From a virus, in the IMG/VR virus record IMGVR_UViG_3300043775_001643, positions 1-22,066 of that record: 22,066 nucleotides of DNA. One strand, written 5' to 3'. The position numbers and the translations under genes are program-made. The notes beneath the pieces are model-generated. The model did no database searches, was not told the DNA's origin, and worked only from the letters and a program-made list of their open reading frames with translations. Shown one piece after another: positions 1-5,194 of the stretch; the stretch's first letter is position 1, and the number at the start of each line of letters is the position of its first letter.

Positions 1-338
1 CCACACAAAATTATGCTCCTCACACCACCTATAAAATAGCTACTAGCTATCTCGATATATGGCTCGGCGCAATGGTAAACACTCTTAACTGAGTTTTGAT
101 AACACGGAATATACATGGCCAGCTCGCAAAACAGTGCTTTTTTTAACATAGCTGGATTTTTAGCCATAATCTCTTGTTTAACGTTGTCTAATGCCACCTG
201 AAACGCTATGCGCTCGCTATCTCTGGCATTTACTAGAACCCTAGCCCTTGCTTGGTGTGGATACCCCGAAGCATGCATACACAATGGCGATATGTTAATT
301 GTGTGTTCGAACTCGAAGCCGTCTTCATAAATTTTCAT
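1..338 (-). CDS. Hypothetical phage protein, 3' end cut by window edge
   Basis: An open frame starts with ATG at 338 and runs without a stop to base 1, giving 112 codons so far; the C-terminus lies outside the window. An AAGG sits nine bases before the ATG, and the start overlaps the end of the replication-like gene by 14 nt, which suggests translational coupling in one leftward operon. The N-terminus reads MKIYEDGFEFEHTI and is followed by a mixed-charge, probably alpha/beta sequence with scattered cysteines but no CxxC pair. I do not recognise the family. Its place straight after an initiator-like gene suggests a replication or early-takeover role, which is inference only. The start is well supported; the full length cannot be judged. 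Confidence 0.7.
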   Translation of the reverse strand, partial: MKIYEDGFEFEHTINISPLCMHASGYPHQARARVLVNARDSERIAFQVALDNVKQEIMAKNPAMLKKALFCELAMYIPCYQNSVKSVYHCAEPYIEIASSYFIGGVRSIILC

Positions 339-1437
339 GATGTAACCTTCGCTTAAAACTCTCTTGCTCAGAAGCATCGGAAATTTTGCTGTATGTGTCA
401 ATAATTTCGGGCGTAGGCATAATTTTCTTAGTAAAGCAGTATAAAGCGATCTCAGCTGCTCTTGTATCGTGTGGCGTATCGTTTTTGTTTGTTTTTGACG
501 TATTACCCATAACCCCAAAAGGACGGCTTGCCATATATTCTTGAGTTTTGCGTAATCTTTGCTCACCGCGTTTTTTGCTAATATATGCAATAGCCCGCTT
601 GGTGGCTTGTTCAACAACTCTATAATCAACCTCATCACGTTTGAGGTGTTTGCACAATATGGTATTCACCTGACTACGCAATTGGTTTTCTGTAGTGGCT
701 GGCGTAATTGTTGAGGCTAACTCCTCTAAAACATGGTTGATTGTCGCTTCGCTCATCTCCCCTCCCCCTCCTTTTTTTATAAAAGGGATGTTAAATGACT
801 TAGCATAACCAAAGTTGTCCGCCTTTGTCATGCTACTTACAATATTTAGAGTCTTATTTATATATATATTACTATAGAGTTTAGTGTCTGTATGCGATGG
901 ATTCGTAAAGGATAGAAGCTGCAAAAACGAGGTAAGTAACAACATGGTTTTTTTAATAGCAGACGGTGATAGAGTGATTTTAAAAAACACTGGGGCAAAC
1001 TTATTTTTACGCCCATTTGTGTTGTTACATTTGTGGCGCTCTAACCAACCTAGCTCAATAAAATAATTGATTGCATCAAAGTACGTTCTTATTGAAACAC
1101 CTGCCCGCTCGGCTATTGTTTCAGATTTAGCAGATAACCAAATCTTATCCGCAAACTCATAAGCACGTGGGCTGCCTTGCTGTGTGGTCTCAACCGTTTT
1201 AGCTAATGTGCATAAAGCACCCCATACCTTTTGCTGAGCTGGGGATAACTTGTTAAAGGTGTAATTATCAACTGTTCCGACTTGCTCGGCAGGGTTAAAC
1301 GCATAACGTTTTTTAGCAGAATTATACAGCTGGGTTTGTTTATTACCTAAAGGCTTTGAAGTAGTTGATTTACTTGTCTCTTTGTGGTAATCTTTATTTA
1401 TATTAGATGAAAGTAATTCAGCTAGACTTTTAATCAT
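325..1437 (-). CDS. Winged-helix replication-initiator-like protein (370 aa)
   Basis: The protein has three parts. Residues about 1-55 are polar and basic. Residues about 65-150 look like a winged helix-turn-helix: KLSPAQQKVWGALCTLAK, then SETIAERAGVSIRTYFDAI (recognition helix region) and LGWLERH as the wing. Residues about 228-370 form a charged helical C-terminal domain. A low-complexity linker at about 175-227 joins them. This architecture resembles phage and plasmid initiation or helicase-loading proteins that pair an N-terminal wHTH with a variable C-terminal domain; I cannot assign a named family. The ATG at 1437 has an AAGGAG eleven bases upstream. It is preceded by a leader ORF whose stop overlaps this start, and it contains a second strong ribosome site at 757-778. 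The stop overlaps the next gene. A transcriptional regulator remains possible. Confidence 0.6.
   Translation of the reverse strand: MIKSLAELLSSNINKDYHKETSKSTTSKPLGNKQTQLYNSAKKRYAFNPAEQVGTVDNYTFNKLSPAQQKVWGALCTLAKTVETTQQGSPRAYEFADKIWLSAKSETIAERAGVSIRTYFDAINYFIELGWLERHKCNNTNGRKNKFAPVFFKITLSPSAIKKTMLLLTSFLQLLSFTNPSHTDTKLYSNIYINKTLNIVSSMTKADNFGYAKSFNIPFIKKGGGGEMSEATINHVLEELASTITPATTENQLRSQVNTILCKHLKRDEVDYRVVEQATKRAIAYISKKRGEQRLRKTQEYMASRPFGVMGNTSKTNKNDTPHDTRAAEIALYCFTKKIMPTPEIIDTYSKISDASEQESFKRRLHHENL
756..778 (-). promoter_or_regulatory. Strong internal Shine-Dalgarno and ATG inside the initiator-like gene
   Basis: On the minus strand an A7 tract (778-772) runs into AAGGAGG, then a purine-only stretch, then an in-frame ATG at 756 (Met228). 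This is the most extreme ribosome-binding sequence in the window and it lies exactly where the low-complexity linker gives way to the charged C-terminal domain. Initiation here would give a separate 143-aa protein, 756 to 325, beginning MSEATINHVLEELAST. The purine run also encodes Lys-Lys-Gly4-Glu in the full-length frame, so the bases serve as coding sequence too. Whether the site is used is inferred. Confidence 0.55.
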
Positions 1438-1550
1438 ATTTAAAAACTCCTTTTTTAGGTATGAAAGTTTTATTAGATGAAAGTAATTTAGCTAGATTTT
1501 TTAAAAAAAATTGAGCTTGAGCTAGATTTTTAATCATGTTTAAAACTCCT
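1401..1550 (-). repeat. Tandem partial copies of the initiator gene's RBS and 5' end
   Basis: Bases 1401-1431 (codons near the start of the initiator-like gene) recur at 1471-1501 with two mismatches in 31. Bases 1421-1452, covering the start codon and its AAGGAG, recur at 1521-1550 with two substitutions and one missing A. The region upstream of the gene is therefore mostly two overlapping, slightly diverged copies of its own beginning, offset by 70 and 100 bases. The duplication created the leader ORF at 1430-1537. Confidence 0.8.
1430..1537 (-). CDS. 35-aa leader ORF overlapping the initiator start
   Basis: ATG at 1537 with AGGAG eight bases upstream opens a 35-codon frame that stops with TAA at 1432-1430, so its last codons read across the ATG at 1437 of the downstream gene in another frame. 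Its N-terminus MIKNLA and the later KNLAKLLSSN mimic the initiator's own N-terminus, MIKSLAELLSSN. Ribosomes finishing the leader would stop a few bases past the initiator start, an arrangement typical of translational coupling or of a leader peptide that gates its downstream gene. It may equally be a by-product of the duplication. The ORF and its SD are seen directly; translation is inferred. Confidence 0.5.
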   Translation of the reverse strand: MIKNLAQAQFFLKNLAKLLSSNKTFIPKKGVFKYD

Positions 1551-1611
1551 AAGTTTAGTAGAGGTTGCTGTTCCCGAATACCGTGGTAAGTTAGAGGGAT
1601 AAAAAATTTAT

Positions 1612-1647
1612 TGGCACTAGTTTAGCATAAAAACTTTACTAGTGCCA
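1612..1647 (-). terminator. Ten-bp perfect hairpin between the Cys4 gene and the leader ORF
   Basis: TGGCACTAGT (1612-1621) and ACTAGTGCCA (1638-1647) are perfect inverted repeats around a 16-nt loop. On the minus strand the stem is followed, after five bases, by six T residues (1606-1601). It lies nine bases beyond the stop of the 56-aa gene, where a terminator or attenuator between the regulator genes and the replication gene would sit. The gap before the T-run makes it imperfect as an intrinsic terminator; the palindrome could instead bind protein. Confidence 0.45.
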
Positions 1648-1655
1648 TAATTTGT

Positions 1656-1826
1656 TTAATCAGGTTTTTCACACCTGCAAAAATACTTTACGTCATATAT
1701 CCGTTTACGCGGTCTTGTTATGTGAGTTAAATTGTCATAACACGTCTCGCAACGCTTAGACTTAAGAAGATTAACCACCTTTGCCCTCACTGGCCGCTTT
1801 GGTTTACTGTTCTCCAAATTCTTCAT
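1656..1826 (-). CDS. Small Cys4 zinc-binding-like protein (56 aa)
   Basis: ATG at 1826 with AAGG seven bases upstream opens a 56-codon frame overlapping the end of the HTH regulator by 23 nt, as expected for coupled phage genes. The N-terminal half is strongly basic (KPKRPVRAK). A CETC pair (Cys26, Cys29) and a CRC pair (Cys50, Cys52) are spaced like the two knuckles of a small zinc finger. Residues between them are again basic (RPRKR). A nucleic-acid-binding accessory is the natural reading, but no named family is recognised. A 10-bp hairpin follows nine bases after the stop. It is below usual ORF length cut-offs, so it could easily be missed. Confidence 0.6.
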   Translation of the reverse strand: MKNLENSKPKRPVRAKVVNLLKSKRCETCYDNLTHITRPRKRIYDVKYFCRCEKPD

Positions 1827-2091
1827 GCCAAGCCTTTAATAATAATAAATCTTTGCTATTTTTTAAAAGATGTTTGCTTTCAGAAACCCACCTTTGCATT
1901 TTCGCAAGAGTTAAAGTACCCATTCCTTTAAGGTTTCCACTACGAACCCTCAACCAATGAGTCCTTGAAATACCTATCTCGGCACAAGCTTCTTGACTAC
2001 TAATTAATTTGGCTTTTATAATTGCTAGGAATAACGGTTCAAAGTTATATCCTGTTATTGTCCCTGCATATGGACCCTTGCTATAAGGCAT
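1804..2091 (-). CDS. Small helix-turn-helix transcriptional regulator (95 aa)
   Basis: The middle of the protein reads as an XRE/Cro-like helix-turn-helix: SSQEACAEIGIS as first helix and turn, RTHWLRVRSGNLKG as recognition helix and loop, and TLTLAKMQRWVSE as the following helix. The remaining C-terminus is short, so it is a DNA-binding domain with little else; no cleavable repressor domain is visible. ATG at 2091 is preceded by AAGGAAG. It is the first gene behind a TTGACA-17-TATACT promoter whose -10 lies in a palindrome, opposite a divergent gene, the classic seat of a Cro- or CI-type switch protein. Being co-oriented with the initiator-like gene favours a Cro-like or early-activator role over a maintenance repressor; that is inference. 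Confidence 0.65.
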   Translation of the reverse strand: MPYSKGPYAGTITGYNFEPLFLAIIKAKLISSQEACAEIGISRTHWLRVRSGNLKGMGTLTLAKMQRWVSESKHLLKNSKDLLLLKAWHEEFGEQ

Positions 2092-2103
2092 AGCTTCCTT
2101 GTT

Positions 2104-2132
2104 TTAAAAATGTATGTATTGTTATTTATAGT
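2104..2132 (+). promoter_or_regulatory. Candidate rightward promoter
   Basis: TTAAAA (2104-2109), a 17-base spacer and TATAGT (2127-2132) form a moderate sigma70-type promoter upstream of the AAAGGAG (2146-2152) that serves the GTG start at 2160. The -35 is weak, so activation or tight regulation is possible. It overlaps the palindrome at 2129-2138. Confidence 0.4.
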
Positions 2133-2138
2133 ATACTA
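2129..2138. promoter_or_regulatory. Palindromic operator candidate in the divergent promoter region
   Basis: TAGTATACTA is a perfect 10-bp palindrome centred in the 68-bp gap between the HTH regulator and the 123-aa gene. It contains the -10 of the leftward promoter and overlaps the candidate rightward -10, and a related half site, GAGTATT, follows at once. A protein bound here would block both directions. The HTH protein encoded next door is the obvious candidate ligand, by inference. Confidence 0.45.
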
Positions 2139-2158
2139 GAGTATTAAAGGAGTGTCAA
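2130..2158 (-). promoter_or_regulatory. Strong leftward sigma70-type promoter
   Basis: Read on the minus strand, TTGACA (2158-2153) is followed by exactly 17 bases and TATACT (2135-2130): a consensus -35 and a five-of-six -10. It faces the HTH regulator start at 2091 and would drive the whole leftward early operon. The -35 lies within the first bases upstream of the divergent GTG start, so the two transcription units share their control DNA. Confidence 0.75.
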
Positions 2159-2159
2159 C

Positions 2160-2531
2160 GTGTTTAGATTATCAGATTTACAACTAGTTCCACATATTAG
2201 TGACGCAGACTTTCGCGAGCAAATTGAAAAAGAGGTTTTGAGTCAAGAACAGCTGGACGAGAAGCTCAAAAGTGGTGAAGCTCAGCCATTGAAGTATGGC
2301 ATCGCTAGTGTTGTGTATCACGAGGGTGACAAATCAATTACTATCGATAATATTTTAGTTACGATTTACCACCAAGCAGTAAGCTACAACCTACCTATTA
2401 ACGCAGGTTTTACGAACGCAGGTACACAACAAGTTTTACAAAATTACATTGTCAGCGAGTTAGTACGACGCTATAATGTGATAGTTGATTCAGACAAGTC
2501 TGCTCCAGTCGAAGCAGAAGTCTTGTCGTAA
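2160..2531 (+). CDS. Early protein of unknown function (123 aa)
   Basis: The start is a GTG at 2160, chosen because AAAGGAG lies seven bases upstream and no ATG with a ribosome site is nearby. The protein is acidic in its first third (DADFREQIEKEVLSQEQLDEKL), followed by a beta-rich stretch (SITIDNILVTIYHQ) and a helical C-terminal part ending in an acidic tail. No cysteine, membrane segment or known catalytic motif is seen. It is the first gene of the rightward arm and is closed off by an intrinsic terminator 23 bases after its stop, so it forms its own transcription unit. I do not recognise the family; a small DNA-metabolism accessory or anti-host protein would fit the position. Confidence 0.7.
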   Translation: MFRLSDLQLVPHISDADFREQIEKEVLSQEQLDEKLKSGEAQPLKYGIASVVYHEGDKSITIDNILVTIYHQAVSYNLPINAGFTNAGTQQVLQNYIVSELVRRYNVIVDSDKSAPVEAEVLS

Positions 2532-2553
2532 TGACTTCCTCCTCCTATTTAAG

Positions 2554-2585
2554 CCCCTAACGCCTCACAATGTTAGGGGTTTTTT
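2554..2585 (+). terminator. Intrinsic terminator after the 123-aa gene
   Basis: CCCCTAAC (2554-2561) pairs with GTTAGGGG (2572-2579) around a 10-nt loop and is followed at once by six T residues (2580-2585). It is a textbook rho-independent terminator on the plus strand, 22 bases after the stop of the upstream gene. Confidence 0.9.
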
Positions 2586-2586
2586 G

Positions 2587-2615
2587 TTGACATTTGTGGT
2601 TATACATGTTAAAAT
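2587..2615 (+). promoter_or_regulatory. Consensus promoter for the Cys4/ERF pair
   Basis: TTGACA (2587-2592), 17 bases, TAAAAT (2610-2615). It begins two bases after the T-run of the preceding terminator, so the recombination genes are insulated from the upstream unit. The expected transcript start near 2622 leaves a short leader before the GAAGGAAG ribosome site and the ATG at 2642; this excludes the longer in-frame ATG at 2594 as the real start. Confidence 0.8.
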
Positions 2616-2641
2616 ATGTTTATAATAGTGAAGGAAGTATT

Positions 2642-2809
2642 ATGTTACCAACTAAATGTTTTCTATGTAATCCATTAGTTCGAGAATATGCAGTCATTCA
2701 TCTTTGCGAGGACTGTAAAGCCAAAGACTTTAGAGATCTTAAGCTTGAGATTCTGATCCGCAAAAACCAACTTCAATCTAACGAAATGGCTGAGTATAAT
2801 GGCTGTTAA
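2642..2809 (+). CDS. Small Cys4 zinc-ribbon-like protein (55 aa)
   Basis: Start at ATG 2642 is set by AAGGAAG just upstream and by the promoter position. Two CxxC knuckles, CFLC (Cys6, Cys9) and CEDC (Cys22, Cys25), are separated by 12 residues, the spacing of a treble-clef or zinc-ribbon fold. The rest is a basic and acidic helix. It overlaps the start of the ERF gene by 11 nt, so the two are translated as a pair from one promoter. Mini zinc-ribbon proteins beside phage recombinases are common, but I cannot name this one; a nucleic-acid or partner-binding role is inferred from fold and neighbour only. Confidence 0.65.
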   Translation: MLPTKCFLCNPLVREYAVIHLCEDCKAKDFRDLKLEILIRKNQLQSNEMAEYNGC

Positions 2810-3431
2810 TTTTGAGTTATCAAGCCTCGACACTGGCGAGCTATACAAGGCACTTACAAAGGCGCAGTCTGCTTTCACTGAGTGTGCCGTTAACGGAAGC
2901 AATCCTTTTTTTAATTCAAAATATGCCTTACTAACAGATTTAATTAAAGCTAGTAGACCTGCCTTAGCTGATAATGGTTTATGCGTTATCAGCAAAATTT
3001 TGCATATTGATGGGGAGATTTACACTGTGTTAGAACTTCACCATGGTGAAAGTCAGCAGTTTACACGCTGTTGGCAAAAACTAGAACCTAACAAAAAAGA
3101 CGCGCATGGATATTCTAGTGCTAATACATACTGGCGCCGTACTATGTATAGAGATTTAATTAACGTAAATTGTGCTGACGGTGATGATGATGATGGAAAT
3201 TATGCTTCTACTAGTGTTCCTAACAATAAAAGTAATAGTGCTAATAATAAGTTAGCTCAAAAAACTGCTGACGTTGCTTCTAACAATCAAAGTGTTATTA
3301 CAAGTAATCAATTAGCGGAATTGGAAGAAAAGCTTTTTGATGACCCTGGATTACGAGATGATATTTTAAAGTTTTATAAAATCACCCATTTATCACAACT
3401 TAAGCAAAGCCAGTTTGCTAAAGTAATATAG
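2799..3431 (+). CDS. erf: ERF-family single-strand annealing protein (210 aa)
   Basis: The protein shows the ERF pattern in order: a helical N-terminus (LYKALTKAQSAF), the NPFFNSKYALLTDLI block at about 35-49, NGLCVISK at about 59-66, a beta strand pair ending YTVLELHH, the YSSANTYWRRTMYRDLINV block at about 104-122 that corresponds to the family's G-S-A-x-T-Y-x-R-R-Y segment, and the acidic DDDDGN at about 129-134. ERF proteins anneal complementary single strands in phage recombination, circularisation or repair. A low-complexity Asn/Ser linker (about 138-168) leads to a small C-terminal helical domain (LAELEEKLFDDPGLRDDI) like those on other phage recombinases. No exonuclease partner is visible nearby. 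It ends against the converging late operon. Family assignment is from motif reading. Confidence 0.85.
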   Translation: MAVNFELSSLDTGELYKALTKAQSAFTECAVNGSNPFFNSKYALLTDLIKASRPALADNGLCVISKILHIDGEIYTVLELHHGESQQFTRCWQKLEPNKKDAHGYSSANTYWRRTMYRDLINVNCADGDDDDGNYASTSVPNNKSNSANNKLAQKTADVASNNQSVITSNQLAELEEKLFDDPGLRDDILKFYKITHLSQLKQSQFAKVI

Positions 3432-3461
3432 TTTTTTAAAAAATGACTCCATTATAAACTC

Positions 3462-3491
3462 CCCCGCACATCTTTCATTAGACGGCGGGGG
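3462..3491. terminator. Hairpin between converging early and late operons
   Basis: CCCCCGC (3462-3468) pairs with GCGGGGG (3485-3491) around 16 bases, between the stop of ERF at 3431 and the last late gene at 3499. No long T-run follows directly on either strand, so it is a weak intrinsic terminator by sequence, but a GC-rich stem in this AT-rich DNA at a convergent junction most simply acts as a two-way stop. Confidence 0.5.
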
Positions 3492-3498
3492 ATAAAGG

Positions 3499-3687
3499 TT
3501 AAGGCTTTTCAGGACTCTCTGGTGTTAAATCCACATCAAGACCTGTTACTTTGTGTAACACTACTTCAACAACCTCTTCAACTTGGTTGTCGTCTTTATA
3601 GTCTGGCGTGCGTGATTTATACACAGCGACACCACCTATCAAAGAACCTACAAGCACGATTTTTGCTATTAAAGATAGTTCCAACAT
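3499..3687 (-). CDS. Small membrane protein at the end of the late operon (62 aa)
   Basis: ATG at 3687 follows AAGGAG at four bases; the ribosome site is formed by the last codons of the upstream gene. Residues about 4-22 (LSLIAKIVLVGSLIGGVAV) form one clear transmembrane helix, followed by basic YKSR and then an acidic, valine-rich amphipathic tail ending in DLTPESPEKP. One span with a charged cytoplasmic or periplasmic tail is compatible with a small holin-like or virion-associated protein. Similar tails occur on uncharacterised small phage proteins as I recall them, but I cannot name the family. It is the last gene before the converging ERF gene, where lysis genes often sit. No endolysin is beside it. 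Confidence 0.65.
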   Translation of the reverse strand: MLELSLIAKIVLVGSLIGGVAVYKSRTPDYKDDNQVEEVVEVVLHKVTGLDVDLTPESPEKP

Positions 3688-3688
3688 A

Positions 3689-3982
3689 TTACTCCTTAAT
3701 TGGTGTTTCTATTGAATACTGAGGCTTATAATCATTTTGAGCAAATACAAGCTCAGCGAGGGCATCTTTGTTAGTAGGTAGCGAATCAAAACGCTCTCTA
3801 AGTGTAGGCAACCAACGTTTTATTAAACTGTCATAACAGTTTTCTAATTTATGACTAACAATATAATTAACCCGTCTTTCCATGTCAGCAACAAAAATGT
3901 CTTGGTTAATTACATCTTGTATAATTTTTTGCTGTGTTCGATTTAATTCTAATACTTCTTTGTTATCTACAAAAAATTTCAT
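3689..3982 (-). CDS. Conserved-type small phage protein (97 aa)
   Basis: I place the start at the ATG at 3982 (MKFFVDNKEVLELN) because AAGG lies about eight bases upstream; an in-frame ATG at 4012 would extend the protein by ten basic residues but has no ribosome site. The sequence starts with two short strands, then continues as charged helices (QQKIIQDVINQDIFVADMERRVNYI) with tryptophan in RWLPTL and a final LVFAQNDYKPQYS. Cytoplasmic, no cysteine pair, no membrane span. It is packed one base before the 62-aa membrane gene and just after the fibre genes. Proteins of this build are found near the late end of other podophages, with unknown function; that comparison is from memory. Confidence 0.65.
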   Translation of the reverse strand: MKFFVDNKEVLELNRTQQKIIQDVINQDIFVADMERRVNYIVSHKLENCYDSLIKRWLPTLRERFDSLPTNKDALAELVFAQNDYKPQYSIETPIKE

Positions 3983-3996
3983 AATAATCCTTTTTT

Positions 3997-5193
3997 TTAT
4001 TGCAATAAACAACCGCTAAACCATGTTAAACCATTGACGCCATCACCTGCAATATCGGCAGTATTAGCTGCTAAACCAGTAATTTGAACTTGAACATATG
4101 CTATATCGCCTGAATCCATGTCGGCATTTACAGCAATATTTATAGAAAAATAACCATTAGAAGAAGTTGGGACTTGCTGGCTATAGTAAGAACGATTGCT
4201 AGTTATTAATTGTAATTGGCAACCAGTCGCACCAGTAAAATTATAAACTCTTGCCTGTGCAGTTAGCATATAACGCCCTGTTGCAGGCGCCGTAAATTCT
4301 CCGTTTACAGTATTAAAACTATTTGATTGGTCATAAATTTCTGTAAATCCAATAAGTTTATACGTAGCCCCATTTCCAGTTTGGTCTATTGCATCTGCAG
4401 TTAAAACTGCAAAAAAACTTGCTTGCAACGGTAGGTTGATTTGGTTGTTTGATGCCGTGTAAGTTAAAAAGTTACCTAACCCCAGAGCTGAACTGTTAGC
4501 TATAACAAATTGATCTGTACTTGTGTCTATGCCCAAAGCTACAGCTCTGACCCCATAATTCACAAATCTTAAAAAAGCGTCTCCTCCAGTAGCGGCGGCT
4601 TGACCAATAACACTGCATTCAATTTGACAAGAACTACCAGCTGCGCCAGTACTATTTAAAGCTCTAAATGCATCAAATTGAGCTCCTGACACAACACCTA
4701 AAAATTGCGCTCCATATGTGGCAGCAGCGTTAAATCCATTGACAGTTAGGGCTGTCCCCGCTGCTGCAGGAGTATTAATAACTACTTGACCGTCTGCATT
4801 TAAAATCATGCGTTGACCAAGCGCACCTGCAGTGGATGTTGTCCACCAGTCCATACCGCCCGAAACATAGCCTGCGGCAACATTGGTTGCATACATTCTT
4901 TGAAGTGCGGCTTGACGATCTACAAAACCACTTTGACCATAAGCTTCAATTTGCCATAAAACATCATTAGCAGTAATAGTACCGGTTGTGTAGCGTTTAA
5001 AGTTTCTATAATATACTGGCTGTGCATCGTTTGATAATTGCACGCAACCAAGCGTTGGCGCACCACTAAAACTTTGCTGTACGGTAATAGCATTATCAGC
5101 AGCTGTGCTGAATACGGTCAACGCCGCACCAGATGTAGGGCCGTTAACAGTAAACCCTGTACTTTGATTATTTATTGAATTTCTTACTGGCAT
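3997..5193 (-). CDS. Tail-fibre/receptor-binding protein with C1q-like tip (398 aa)
   Basis: Short N-terminus, then fibre shaft modules. Residues about 10-30 (STGFTVNGPTSGAALTVF) and about 129-153 (RMILNADGQVVINTPAAAG) carry the beta-helical module seen again in the two other fibre genes. Residues about 258-398 form a C1q/TNF-like jelly roll: QTGNGATYKLIGFTEIYD, then NTVNGEFTAPATGRYMLTAQ, and the terminal WFSGCLLQ. C1q-like domains form trimers and commonly act as fibre tips that bind receptors. The gene follows the 564-aa fibre gene with one base between stop and ATG, so they are probably made as a set. No collagen triplets are present. The exact ligand is unknown. Confidence 0.8.
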   Translation of the reverse strand: MPVRNSINNQSTGFTVNGPTSGAALTVFSTAADNAITVQQSFSGAPTLGCVQLSNDAQPVYYRNFKRYTTGTITANDVLWQIEAYGQSGFVDRQAALQRMYATNVAAGYVSGGMDWWTTSTAGALGQRMILNADGQVVINTPAAAGTALTVNGFNAAATYGAQFLGVVSGAQFDAFRALNSTGAAGSSCQIECSVIGQAAATGGDAFLRFVNYGVRAVALGIDTSTDQFVIANSSALGLGNFLTYTASNNQINLPLQASFFAVLTADAIDQTGNGATYKLIGFTEIYDQSNSFNTVNGEFTAPATGRYMLTAQARVYNFTGATGCQLQLITSNRSYYSQQVPTSSNGYFSINIAVNADMDSGDIAYVQVQITGLAANTADIAGDGVNGLTWFSGCLLQ

Positions 5194-5194
5194 A

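Noticed and set aside
884-1066. 60-aa plus-strand ORF
   Set aside because: Opposite the initiator-like gene with no ribosome site; product shows no features.
2675-2995. 106-aa minus-strand ORF
   Set aside because: Antisense to the Cys4 and ERF genes, which have clear motifs, promoter and RBS.
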